DNA of 64,000 nt from contig NZ_CP076457.1 in the NCBI RefSeq assembly GCF_018866325.1, positions 5,119,001 to 5,183,000 of the forward strand, written 5' to 3'. This document shows positions 17,245-25,232 of the stretch, piece after piece. This DNA is from Streptomyces sp. YPW6 (GTDB lineage Bacteria > Actinomycetota > Actinomycetes > Streptomycetales > Streptomycetaceae). The notes under the pieces are model-generated. The model saw only the letters and a program-made list of their open reading frames with translations. It was not told the origin of the DNA and did no database searches. A program made the translations under genes and the position numbers. Positions within the stretch are counted from its first letter, which is position 1; each line of letters opens with the position of its first letter.

Positions 17245-18282
17245 ATGGCGGCAGCGCGAGTACGGAGCGGCGGGCGGCCCACGCTCGAAGAGGTGGCGGC
17301 ACGGGCCGGTGTCGGCCGGGGCACCGCCTCGCGGGTCATCAACGGCTCGCCCCGGGTCAGCGAAGCGACCCGGCAGGCGGTGGAGGCGGCCGTGGCCGAG
17401 CTGGGATACGTCCCCAACCGTGCCGCCCGGGCCCTGGCGGGCAACCGCACCGACGCCATCGCCCTGGTGGTGCCCGAGCCGGAGACCCGCTTCTTCGCCG
17501 AGCCGTACTTCTCCGCCATAGTGCGCGGCGTCGGGGCGGCCCTCGCCGACACCGAGATGCAGCTGCTCCTCACCCTCGTCGGCAACGACCGCGAGCGCCG
17601 CCGCCTCGCCCAGTACCTCACCGCCCACCGCGTCGACGGGGTCCTGCTGGTCGCCGTGCACGCGGACGACCCGCTGCCGGAGCTGCTGGAGCAGCTCGGC
17701 ATGCCGTGTGTGATCAGCGGCGCCCGGCACGCGGCCGAGACGCTGCCCTCGGTCGACTCCGACAACTTCGAGGGCGCGCGGGCCGCCGTCGAGCACCTCG
17801 TCTCCCGGGGCCGCCGCCGGATCGCCACGATCACCGGCCGTCTGGAGGTGTACGGCGCCCAGCGCCGCCTGGACGGCTACCGCGCCGCGGTCTCCGCCGC
17901 CGGGCTGGCCCCCGACGAGCGCCTCATCGCCCCCGCCGACTTCACCGAGGAGGGCGGCGCGGCGGCCATGCGCGACCTCCTGGCCCGCCGCCCCGGCCTG
18001 GACGCGGTCTTCGTCGCCTCCGACGTGATGGCCGCCGGGGCCCGCCAGGTCCTGCGCGAGGCGGACCGCCGGATCCCCGAGGACGTGGCCCTGGTCGGCT
18101 TCGACGACTCGGTCGTCGCCCGCCACATGCACCCGCCCCTCACCAGCGTCCGCCAGCCCATAGAGGAGATGGGCCGCCGTATGGCGCGCCTCCTCCTGGA
18201 CGAGATCGCGGGCCGGGTCCCGGGCGGCGAGCGCCCCTCGCTGGTCCTCCCCACGGAACTGGTCGTCCGCGACTCGTCGTGA
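17245..18282 (+). CDS. cebR: LacI-family cellobiose repressor
   Basis: 345 aa DNA-binding regulator. The LacI helix-turn-helix is at ~13-35 (TLEEVAARAGVGRGTASRVIN) with the hinge helix NRAARALAGN. A periplasmic-binding-protein-like effector domain (~60-340) follows, ending with LVGFDDSVVARHMHPPLTSV and ELVVRDSS. The start at 17245 has GGGGAGG five bases upstream; TTG 17221 is less likely. Perfect CebR boxes before cebE and before this gene fit repression relieved by cellobiose or cellotriose. In plant-pathogenic relatives CebR also gates thaxtomin genes; no such genes are visible here. Confidence 0.95.
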   Translation: MAAARVRSGGRPTLEEVAARAGVGRGTASRVINGSPRVSEATRQAVEAAVAELGYVPNRAARALAGNRTDAIALVVPEPETRFFAEPYFSAIVRGVGAALADTEMQLLLTLVGNDRERRRLAQYLTAHRVDGVLLVAVHADDPLPELLEQLGMPCVISGARHAAETLPSVDSDNFEGARAAVEHLVSRGRRRIATITGRLEVYGAQRRLDGYRAAVSAAGLAPDERLIAPADFTEEGGAAAMRDLLARRPGLDAVFVASDVMAAGARQVLREADRRIPEDVALVGFDDSVVARHMHPPLTSVRQPIEEMGRRMARLLLDEIAGRVPGGERPSLVLPTELVVRDSS

Positions 18283-18370
18283 GACGGCCCGGGGGCTCGT
18301 CGTCGCACGGCCGCCTGCCGCACAGGGCCGGCCAGGCGGCCGGGAGAGAACCGGAAGCGCCCGGAGAAAC

Positions 18371-18406
18371 AGCAAGGGCCCCGGTCCGAAGACCGGGGCC
18401 CTTGCT
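18371..18406. terminator. Bidirectional terminator between cebR and tRNA-His
   Basis: Perfect 16-bp stem AGCAAGGGCCCCGGTC with complement, loop CGAA, at 18371-18386/18391-18406. It ends transcription of the minus-strand tRNA-His, five bases past its 3' end, and can also stop plus-strand cebR transcripts. Confidence 0.88.
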
Positions 18407-18410
18407 TCAG

Positions 18411-18484
18411 GGTGAGTAACGGGACTTGAACCCGCGACATCCTGGACCACAACCAGGTGCTCTACCATCTGAGCTATACCCACC
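18411..18484 (-). tRNA. tRNA-His (GTG anticodon)
   Basis: Reading the minus strand: acceptor GTGGGTA pairs with TACTCAC. An extra 5' G (18484) faces C73, the G-1 identity element of tRNA-His. The D stem GCTC/GAGC, anticodon loop TTGTGGT between CTGG and CCAG, and T arm GCGGG-TTCGAAT-CCCGT are all present. CCA is not encoded. It stands alone between cebR and orn. Confidence 0.97.
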
Positions 18485-18603
18485 ATGTCGTCCGGTCGTT
18501 TCCGACCGGCCGAGAAAAAGTGTACAGGGTCCGGGAGGGTGCTCGCGCCCACGTTTCCGGGCGCCGGTCCGCGGGCGCTCTCGCGCCCGTGAACAGCGGG
18601 TTC

Positions 18604-19209
18604 CTACGGTGCGGCCGGGGCCGCCAGGCGCGCCGCGATCTCCTTGGCGCGCTCCGAGTCCGGGCCGGGCTGCGGGACGAAGACCGCCTCCCGGTAGTAG
18701 CGGAGCTCCGTGATCGAGTCACGGATGTCCGCCAGTGCCCGGTGGTTGCCGTTCTTGTCCGGGCTGTTGAAGTACGCCCGGGGGAACCAGCGCCGGGCCA
18801 GCTCCTTGACCGAGGACACGTCCACGATCCGGTAGTGCAGGTAGCTCTCCAGATCCCGCATGTCCCGCGCCAGGAAGCCGCGGTCGGTACCGACCGAGTT
18901 TCCGCAGAGCGGGGCCTTGCCGGGCTCCTTCACATGCTCGCGGACGTAGGCCAGGACCTGTTCCTCGGCGTCCGCCAGGGTGGTGCCCCCGGCCAGCTCG
19001 TCGAGGAGGCCCGAGGCGGTGTGCATCTGCCGCACCACCTCGGGCATGGTCTCCAGGGCCGCGTCCGGCGGGCGGATCACGATGTCCACCCCTTCGCCGA
19101 GCACGTTCAGCTCCGAGTCGGTGACCAGGGCGGCCACCTCGATGAGTGCGTCGTCCGTCAACGAGAGCCCGGTCATCTCGCAGTCGATCCACACCATGCG
19201 GTCGTTCAT
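18604..19209 (-). CDS. orn: Oligoribonuclease
   Basis: 201 aa 3'-5' exonuclease of the DEDDh class that degrades 2-5 nt RNAs and linear di-nucleotides such as pGpG. The first acidic pair is Asp9 and Glu11 in WIDCEMTGL. NSVGTDRGFLARDM and GNHRALADIRDSI supply the further Asp and the catalytic His. Length is normal. The start lies 10 bp behind the adpA stop, so it is probably co-transcribed with adpA, an arrangement known in streptomycetes. By clearing pGpG it can influence c-di-GMP-dependent development. Confidence 0.97.
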   Translation of the reverse strand: MNDRMVWIDCEMTGLSLTDDALIEVAALVTDSELNVLGEGVDIVIRPPDAALETMPEVVRQMHTASGLLDELAGGTTLADAEEQVLAYVREHVKEPGKAPLCGNSVGTDRGFLARDMRDLESYLHYRIVDVSSVKELARRWFPRAYFNSPDKNGNHRALADIRDSITELRYYREAVFVPQPGPDSERAKEIAARLAAPAAP

Positions 19210-19219
19210 GGGCCCCACC

Positions 19220-20437
19220 CTACGGGGCACTCCGCTGTCCCGGCAGGGCCGGGCGTCCGGGAACGAACGCGTCGGGGCCGGGCAGGGAGTGCTCCCCGGG
19301 CCCCGTCGAAGCCGCCACGACGACCGGTGCGGAGGGCATCGGGGAGCCCCGGCGTCCGGACGGCGGCCCCTGGCTGGGCACCATCGTCTCGACCACCGTC
19401 GCGGCGGTCTCCGCCACCCCCTGCGGACGGCGGGCCCGGTAGGCGGCCCGGTACGCGGCGGGGGAGGAGCCGAGCTGGCGGCGGAAGTGCCCGCGCAGCG
19501 CGACCGGGGAGCGGAAGCCGCAGCGGCCCGCGACCTCGTCGACCGAGTAGTCGGAGGTCTCCAGCAGCCGCTGCGCCTGCAGCACCCGCTGGGTGATCAG
19601 CCACTGGAGCGGAGCGCTGCCGGTGAGCGAGCGGAACCTGCGGTCGAAGGTCCGCCTGCTCATGTAGGCACGCGCCGCGAGCGTCTCCACGTCGAACTGC
19701 TCGTGCAGATGCTCCAGGGCCCAGGCCACGACCTCGGCGAGCGGGTCGGACCCGATCTCCTCCGGTAAAGACCTGTCCAGGTAGCGCTCCTGCCCGCCAC
19801 TGCGCCGCGGCGGCACGACGAGCCGGCGGGCGAGTGCCCCGGCCGCCTCCGTGCCGTGGTCGGTGCGGACGATGTGGAGGCAGAGATCGATACCCGCCGC
19901 CGTACCGGCGGAGGTGAGCACGTCCCCGTCGTCCACGAACAGCTCGCGCGGATCGACGTGCACCGACGGATAGCGCTTGGCCAGCGTCGGCGCGTACATC
20001 CAGTGTGTGGTGGCCGGCCGCCCGTCCAGCAGGCCGGCGGCCGCGAGCACGAAGGCTCCCGTGCACAGACCGACGATGCGGGCGCCCTCCTCGTGGGCGC
20101 GCCGCAGCGCGTCCAGTGCCTCGGCGGGCGGCGGCGAGGTGATCGACCGCCAGGCGGGCACCACCACGGTGCCGGCCCTGCTGATCGCCTCCAGGCCGTA
20201 CGGTGCGGTGAGTTCGAGCCCACCTGTGGTGCGCAGCGGTCCTTCCTCGCCCCCGCAGACCAGCAGGCGGTAGCGGGGAACTCCCGCGTCCTGCCGGTCG
20301 ATTCCGAAGACGGAGAGCGGGATGGAGCTCTCGAAGATAGGGCCGCCGCTGAACAGCAGCACGGCAACGACTTCCCGGCGTCGCCGCCCGGTCAGCTTGC
20401 GTGCGGCCTCCGTCGCGGTGGCGGAGTCCTGGCTCAT
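19220..20437 (-). CDS. adpA: Developmental master regulator AdpA (GATase1-like/AraC)
   Basis: 405 aa AraC/XylS activator of morphological differentiation and secondary metabolism. The N-terminal GATase1/DJ-1-like domain (~20-200) has the nucleophile-elbow-like GLCTGAFVLAAAGLL. The C-terminal AraC domain (~235-330) has two HTHs (ARAYMSRRTFDRRFRSLTG; VDEVAGRCGFRSPVALRGHF). A Pro/Ser/Gly-rich tail follows. Leu224, in the linker between the domains, is encoded by the rare TTA codon (19768-19766), so translation should depend on the bldA tRNA. Orn follows 10 bp later. About 0.9 kb upstream lacks genes, as expected for a heavily regulated promoter. Confidence 0.97.
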   Translation of the reverse strand: MSQDSATATEAARKLTGRRRREVVAVLLFSGGPIFESSIPLSVFGIDRQDAGVPRYRLLVCGGEEGPLRTTGGLELTAPYGLEAISRAGTVVVPAWRSITSPPPAEALDALRRAHEEGARIVGLCTGAFVLAAAGLLDGRPATTHWMYAPTLAKRYPSVHVDPRELFVDDGDVLTSAGTAAGIDLCLHIVRTDHGTEAAGALARRLVVPPRRSGGQERYLDRSLPEEIGSDPLAEVVAWALEHLHEQFDVETLAARAYMSRRTFDRRFRSLTGSAPLQWLITQRVLQAQRLLETSDYSVDEVAGRCGFRSPVALRGHFRRQLGSSPAAYRAAYRARRPQGVAETAATVVETMVPSQGPPSGRRGSPMPSAPVVVAASTGPGEHSLPGPDAFVPGRPALPGQRSAP

Positions 20438-21356
20438 GACGCTAAGCCCCCCTCGGTGTTCGCGTCTCCCTGGTCCTTACGGGCCTGCCGCTCCTGCACG
20501 TTTCCCCTCGGTTTCGCACGGTTCCCCAGCCCCCGATTTTTCAAGATCGAATCTACTGCGTCGCGTGGTTACGCCGTGACACCTTCCCCCACCAGCTCAA
20601 TGTCGATAAGGAAACGTGGCGTGAAGCGTTCGATCACGAAGCGTTCCACCCGCGAAGCGCACAGGGAAGTGCCCTTCGCCAACGTGGCCCGTCCGCGTCG
20701 GGTGAAAGCGTACCGCGCGGTCCGTTCCTGCCTGGTGGGCGGTGGGTTGTCCGGCCATCCCGGGAAGGGTCCGACCCCTGGGTGAAGTTGGCTGAAAATC
20801 ATCGGTTGTGTGTGCTGGATCCGGTCACGCCGGGCGCACAACCGCCGTGAGACCGCCGCGCCGATGCGCTCCCTCGCGGCGGTGGGCGTGTGGCGTGCTC
20901 GGGTCAGGAAGGACGGTGACGGCAGGCGTTGCGGCGCGGACGGGGCCAGGGCTCCCCGGCGCGGCGTCACCGGCCGCCGCGCCGGGGAACGTGCGAGCGA
21001 CGGGCTGTGGGCGGCGTTCCGGTGCGTGGCCAACAGGGACCGGGTGCGGCTCCACTCGCCGCCCCTGGCGGGGTGTCGCGAAGCCGCGCGAAAAACAGGA
21101 CGCCCGACGGTGTTCACCCCCGCGAAGTCCCGTGTACAACACAACCGGCATTGCCATACCGGACGGGCTCGTGCATGCTCCCTCCAGCGTCACGCACGCT
21201 TTTGCGGGGGTCTGGGCGATGGAGGAGTGACGCCGTACCCTTGGGGGTATGGGGTTGGGAAGATGATTCCCGGACAGAGCTTCACCACCAGCTGACGCAC
21301 CCGACGCACATCGAAACCGTTCCCTCCTCACGAGGACTCTCTTCGCCGAGACACCG
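20438..21356. other. Long non-coding region between adpA and usp
   Basis: 919 bp without a supported gene. Frames on both strands have mixed codon use and no good ribosome sites. It contains a TAGATT -10-like element on the minus strand (20557-20552), an imperfect GTTAC-GCC-GTGAC inverted repeat at 20568-20580, and a TACCC-N4-GGGTA palindrome at 21236-21249. It must hold the adpA promoter and leader on one strand and the usp promoter on the other. A Lys/Arg-rich plus-strand frame from 20599 to 20785 is present but not convincing as a gene. Confidence 0.55.
21236..21249. promoter_or_regulatory. TACCC-N4-GGGTA palindrome upstream of usp
   Basis: TACCCTTGGGGGTA, 108 bp before the usp start. It resembles G-tract palindromes bound by CsoR-type copper sensors, but no copper gene is nearby, so the assignment is weak. 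Confidence 0.3.
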
Positions 21357-21878
21357 ATGGCCGGTCACGAAATCCCTGAACCCAAGGACCGCAAGCCGCT
21401 CGCCGACCCCGGGTCGGAGCCGCGGACGGTCGAAGAATCACGCCACGCGTGCGATCCCGCGTTCCGGCACGGAGTCGTGGTCGGTTTCGACGGCTCCACA
21501 TCCAGTGAGCGGGCCCTCGCCTACGCCATCGGCATGGCCGGCAGGTCGGGTTCCGGCCTGATCATCGTCCATGTCGCCAACCGGCTGCCGACCACCGTCT
21601 GGGCCGGCTGCGAGCCCCCCGTCTTCGTCGACGTCCCCGACCACCGCACCGAGGTCCTCGGTCTGGAGCTGGCCTGCGCCGACTACCTCTCCGAGGTGCC
21701 CTGGGTGCTCGTCGAGCGCGGTGGCGACATCTGCCACGAGCTGGAGGAGGTCGGCCGGGAGTACGCCGCCGACGCCATCGTCGTCGGCTCCACGCACGGC
21801 ATCGTCGGCCGGATCTTCGGCTCGGTGGCCGGCCGCCTGGCCCGCCGCGCGCAACGCCCCGTCGTCGTCATTCCCTGA
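21357..21878 (+). CDS. Universal stress protein (UspA family)
   Basis: 173 aa single-domain USP with a ~38-residue polar N-terminal extension. The core begins GVVVGFDGSTSSERAL (~40) and ends with the ATP-binding signature GSTHGIVGRIFGSVA near 143, then the last strand RPVVVIP. Presence of the G-2x-G-9x-G pattern suggests ATP binding. Actinobacterial USPs are often induced in hypoxia or stationary phase. The gene is monocistronic, ending 30 bp before a strong terminator. Its position beyond the adpA leader gives no functional clue. Confidence 0.93.
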   Translation: MAGHEIPEPKDRKPLADPGSEPRTVEESRHACDPAFRHGVVVGFDGSTSSERALAYAIGMAGRSGSGLIIVHVANRLPTTVWAGCEPPVFVDVPDHRTEVLGLELACADYLSEVPWVLVERGGDICHELEEVGREYAADAIVVGSTHGIVGRIFGSVAGRLARRAQRPVVVIP

Positions 21879-21908
21879 GAGGCCGCCAGAAGGTCGCACA
21901 GCAGCACG

Positions 21909-21950
21909 CGTTGGGCCCCGCACCGCGTCGTCGCGGTGCGGGGCCCAACG
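21909..21950. terminator. Bidirectional terminator between usp and glmS
   Basis: Perfect 19-bp stem (21909-21927/21932-21950) with TCGT loop, between convergent genes. One of the strongest hairpins in the window. Confidence 0.92.
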
Positions 21951-21984
21951 TCCGTCTCCGGCGCCTGTGCGGCCGTCCGTCTCG

Positions 21985-23814
21985 CTACTCGACCGTCACG
22001 GACTTCGCCAGGTTGCGCGGCTTGTCGATGTCCCGGCCCATCGCGAGGGCCGTGTGGTACGCGAACAGCTGGAGCGGGATGCCCATGAGGATCGGGTCCA
22101 GCTCGTTCTCGTTCTTCGGCACGACGATCGTGTGGTCGGCCTTCTCCTGCATCTGGTGGGCCACCGCGAGGATGCGGCCGCTGCGGGCCTTGATCTCCTC
22201 CATCGCGGCGCGGTTCTTCTCCAGCAGGTCGTCGTCCGGCACGATCGCCACGGTCGGCATCGCGGGCTCGATCAGCGCGAGCGGGCCGTGCTTCAGCTCG
22301 GAGGCCGGGTAGGCCTCGGCGTGGATGTACGAGACCTCCTTCAGCTTCAGCGAGGCCTCGCGGGCCACCGGGTAGCCGCGCACCCGGCCGATGAACATCA
22401 TCGACCTGGCGTCCGCGTACTCCGCCGCGAGCCGCTTGATCTCGTCCTCGCCCGCCAGGATCTCGCTGATCTGCTCGGGAAGCCGGCGCAGCCCGTCGAT
22501 GATCCGCTTGCCGTCCGCGACCGACAGGTCGCGGATGCGGCCCAGGTGCAGCGCGAGCAGCGCGAAGGCGACCACCGTGTTGGTGAAGCACTTGGTGGAG
22601 ACGACGCAGACCTCCGGGCCCGCGTGGACGTACGTACCGCCGTCGGCCTCCCGGGCGATGGCGGAGCCGACCACGTTGACCACGCCGAGGACCCGGGCGC
22701 CCTTGCGCTTCAGCTCCTGGACGGCGGCCAGCACGTCGTACGTCTCGCCCGACTGGGAGACCGCGACGTACAGGGTGTCGGGGTCCACGACCGGGTTGCG
22801 GTAGCGGAACTCGGAGGCCGGCTCGGCGTCGGCGGGGATGCGCGCCAGCTCCTCGATCAGCTGGGCGCCGATCTGGCCCGCGTGGTAGGAGGTGCCGCAG
22901 CCGAGGATCTTGATCCGGCGCACCCCGCGTGCCTCGCGGGCGTCCAGGTTGAGGCCGCCCAGGTGCACGGTGGAGAACCGGTCGTCGATCCGGCCGCGCA
23001 GCACCCGGTCCACGGCGTCGGCCTGCTCGGAGATCTCCTTGTGCATGTACGTGTCGTGGCCGCCCATGTCGTACGACTCGGCCTCCCACTCCACGGTGGT
23101 CGGCGTGGCCGTCGTGGTCGAGCCCTCCGTGGTGTACGTACGGAAGTCGTCGGCCTTCAGCGTGGCCATCTCGCCGTCGTCGAGGGTGACGACCTGGCGG
23201 GTGTGGGCGACCAGGGCGGCGACGTCGGAGGCGACGAACATCTCCTTCTCGCCGATGCCGAGGACGACCGGCGAGCCGTTGCGGGCGACCACGATGCGGT
23301 CGTTGAAGTCGGCGTGCAGCACGGCGATGCCGTACGTGCCCTCGACGTGGCGCAGCGCCTCGCGGACCTTCTCCTCCAGGGTGTCGGCCTGGGCGCGGGC
23401 GATCAGGTGGGTCAGCACCTCGGTGTCGGTCTCCGAGAGGAAGACGACGCCGTCCGCGGTGAGCCGGGTGCGCAGCTCGGCCGCGTTGTCGATGATCCCG
23501 TTGTGGACGACGGCGACCTTGCTCTCCGCGTCCAGGTGCGGGTGGGCGTTCTCGTCGCTCGGGGCGCCGTGGGTGGCCCAGCGGGTGTGGGCGATGCCGG
23601 TGGTGCCCGCGAACCGCTTGGGGACCTTGGCCTCCAGCTCCCGGACCCGGCCCTTGGCCTTGACCATCTTCAGCGTGCCCGGCCTGCCCGCCGCCGCCTT
23701 GCCGGTGATGACGATGCCCGCGGAGTCGTACCCCCGGTACTCCAGCCGCTGCAGGCCCTCCAGCAGCAGCGGAGCGACGTCACGCTTCCCGATGTATCCG
23801 ACGATCCCGCACAT
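21985..23814 (-). CDS. glmS: Glutamine-fructose-6-phosphate aminotransferase (isomerising)
   Basis: 609 aa enzyme making glucosamine-6-phosphate from fructose-6-phosphate and glutamine, the entry to peptidoglycan and amino-sugar synthesis. The N-terminal nucleophile Cys2 (MCGIVGYIG) and the Ntn glutaminase domain (~1-230) precede two SIS domains (CGTSYHAGQIGAQ; VSQSGETYDVLA; ASELKHGPLALIEP). The C-terminus NLAKSVTVE is the family norm. Monocistronic, convergent with usp. No glmS ribozyme core is apparent upstream. Streptomycetes often have two copies; whether this is the housekeeping one cannot be told here. Confidence 0.97.
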   Translation of the reverse strand: MCGIVGYIGKRDVAPLLLEGLQRLEYRGYDSAGIVITGKAAAGRPGTLKMVKAKGRVRELEAKVPKRFAGTTGIAHTRWATHGAPSDENAHPHLDAESKVAVVHNGIIDNAAELRTRLTADGVVFLSETDTEVLTHLIARAQADTLEEKVREALRHVEGTYGIAVLHADFNDRIVVARNGSPVVLGIGEKEMFVASDVAALVAHTRQVVTLDDGEMATLKADDFRTYTTEGSTTTATPTTVEWEAESYDMGGHDTYMHKEISEQADAVDRVLRGRIDDRFSTVHLGGLNLDAREARGVRRIKILGCGTSYHAGQIGAQLIEELARIPADAEPASEFRYRNPVVDPDTLYVAVSQSGETYDVLAAVQELKRKGARVLGVVNVVGSAIAREADGGTYVHAGPEVCVVSTKCFTNTVVAFALLALHLGRIRDLSVADGKRIIDGLRRLPEQISEILAGEDEIKRLAAEYADARSMMFIGRVRGYPVAREASLKLKEVSYIHAEAYPASELKHGPLALIEPAMPTVAIVPDDDLLEKNRAAMEEIKARSGRILAVAHQMQEKADHTIVVPKNENELDPILMGIPLQLFAYHTALAMGRDIDKPRNLAKSVTVE

Positions 23815-23887
23815 GAGTTCTCTGCCCCTCCATCGACGTACACGTACACATGCGTGACGGCGCCCCGCGCACGGGCGCCCGGCCCGC

Positions 23888-24163
23888 TCAGCCGTAGACG
23901 ATGCGGCGCAGCTGGCGGAGCGAGAGCTCCGGCGGCGCCACGGCGCGGTGCGGCAGCTCGGCCGCGATCCGCTCGAAGATCTCCGTGTTGACCAGGCCGC
24001 CGGACTGCAGTTCGCGGTGGCGGCGCCGGACGAAGTCGTCGGTGCTCTCGTCGAAGTACGCCAGCACGTCGAGGATCACCCGGGCCGCCTCGCCGCGCTG
24101 GAGCGCGGTGGAGCGTACGAGGTGATCGATGAGGTCGTCGTGCGACGAGCGGCGTTCAAGCAC
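23888..24163 (-). CDS. Conserved hypothetical protein, 91 aa
   Basis: Small, charged, helical protein with a GTG start (MLERRSSHDDLIDHLV) and no signal or membrane segment. The first 50 residues look like an amphipathic helical bundle; the rest is basic and ends RQLRRIVYG. I do not recognise a catalytic motif. No clear Shine-Dalgarno sequence precedes the start, so a near-leaderless message is possible. A perfect 18-bp palindrome lies 41 bp upstream and suggests specific control. It sits between glmS and a DUF4429 gene on the same strand. Confidence 0.6.
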   Translation of the reverse strand: MLERRSSHDDLIDHLVRSTALQRGEAARVILDVLAYFDESTDDFVRRRHRELQSGGLVNTEIFERIAAELPHRAVAPPELSLRQLRRIVYG

Positions 24164-24203
24164 CCGTAGATAGTGCGTGCCGGGACGTGCTTACGCAAGA
24201 AAT

Positions 24204-24221
24204 CTGCCCGATATCGGGCAG
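24204..24221. promoter_or_regulatory. Perfect 18-bp palindrome upstream of the 91-aa gene
   Basis: CTGCCCGATATCGGGCAG is fully symmetric and lies between the DUF4429 gene (downstream end) and the 91-aa gene start. It could be an operator; as an uninterrupted palindrome with no loop it is less suited to be a terminator. Confidence 0.5.
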
Positions 24222-24249
24222 GGAGTGTGGGGAACGTCGCCCGATCGCG

Positions 24250-25134
24250 TCACATGCTGCGCAGAACGGCCTGCTTCGCGGTGCTGAACTCCTCATCGGT
24301 GAGGACCCCCGCCCGGTGCAGCTCGCCCAGCTCCCGCAGCCGCCGCAGCAGCGCGTCGTGGTCGCCCGCGGGCGCCGCGGCGGGCTCGGCCGCCTCGGTC
24401 GGGGCCGCCGGGGGCGCCTGCGGGGCGTCCAGGGCCGCACGGGCCCCGGGCAGCCGCGTCAGCACCGCCGCCGCGACCAGGACCGCGGTGTGCTCCTTCT
24501 TGGACATCCCCCACAGGTCCAGGGCGTACGGGTCGTACTTCGGCGGCGCGGAGACGGGCCCCTCCACCGGCTCGAAGCGCAGGTAGCCGTTCTCCAGGCC
24601 GATCGCCGGCAGCCACCGCACCCCCGCGATCCGCGACAGCGGGAAGGTGGACGCGCCCCCGGCGGTCTTGGACTCCTCGGCCTTCCAGTTCCAGGTCAGC
24701 CGGACGCTCTCGCCGTCGAAGGACGCCGTGCCGTCGCCGCCGCCGCCGGAGACCGGCAGGGCCGGCCCCGGCAGCAGGAACCGGTCCACCGGGGTGTCCG
24801 GCACCTGCTCGATCAGCAGCGCGTTGCGGACCTCGTCGACGAAGTACTCCGCGACCCCCGTACGGTCCTTCTCCACGGTCAGCACATAGGGGTCGGCGCC
24901 GTCCTTGAGCCGTCCGTCGGCGGCCCGCAGCACCGGGCAGGCGCCCCCGCGCAGCCGCAGCCGCAGCCGCCCGCCCCTGCGGTCCGGTTCGAACGAGACA
25001 CCCGCCACCGCCTCCAGCGGGACGGCGACCTCACCCAGCTCCTGCCGGACCGGATGCGCCTTTCCACCCGGCACGATGCGCACAGTGTCGCCGTCGAACG
25101 TCCACGTTCCGTCCCGCTGGATGATGTCCGCCAT
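24250..25134 (-). CDS. DUF4429/SHOCT-domain protein
   Basis: 294 aa cytoplasmic protein. Two related beta-rich modules (~1-115 and ~130-225) are the DUF4429 pattern, each with a WTFDGDTVRI- or SFDGESVRLTW-like opening. An Ala/Pro linker leads to a C-terminal SHOCT-type oligomerisation motif (LLRRLRELGELHRAGVLTDEEFSTAKQAVL). The frame stays open far upstream but only antisense-like into desD; ATG 25134 begins the domain. Function is unknown. SHOCT domains are thought to mediate oligomerisation or membrane association. It lies downstream of desD but is separated from it by a terminator. Confidence 0.85.
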   Translation of the reverse strand: MADIIQRDGTWTFDGDTVRIVPGGKAHPVRQELGEVAVPLEAVAGVSFEPDRRGGRLRLRLRGGACPVLRAADGRLKDGADPYVLTVEKDRTGVAEYFVDEVRNALLIEQVPDTPVDRFLLPGPALPVSGGGGDGTASFDGESVRLTWNWKAEESKTAGGASTFPLSRIAGVRWLPAIGLENGYLRFEPVEGPVSAPPKYDPYALDLWGMSKKEHTAVLVAAAVLTRLPGARAALDAPQAPPAAPTEAAEPAAAPAGDHDALLRRLRELGELHRAGVLTDEEFSTAKQAVLRSM

Positions 25135-25170
25135 GGCCCCGATTCTGCCAGCCGCCCGCCCCGGGGAAGG

Positions 25171-25206
25171 GGTGAGCGCCCGAGGGACCGTCCTCGGGCG
25201 CTCACC
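25171..25206 (-). terminator. Terminator of the desABCD operon
   Basis: Perfect 15-bp stem (25171-25185/25192-25206) with a 6-base loop, 27 bp past the desD stop. Confidence 0.85.
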
Positions 25207-25232
25207 GTCCGGCGGCCGCCGCGCGGCCGGGC

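Noticed and set aside
20569..21144. 191-aa minus ORF upstream of adpA
   Set aside because: No ribosome site, mixed codon use, no recognisable domain; better explained as part of the non-coding adpA upstream region.
21571..23991. 806-aa plus-strand ORF
   Set aside because: It begins inside usp and runs antisense through glmS; composition is that of a reverse-frame shadow.
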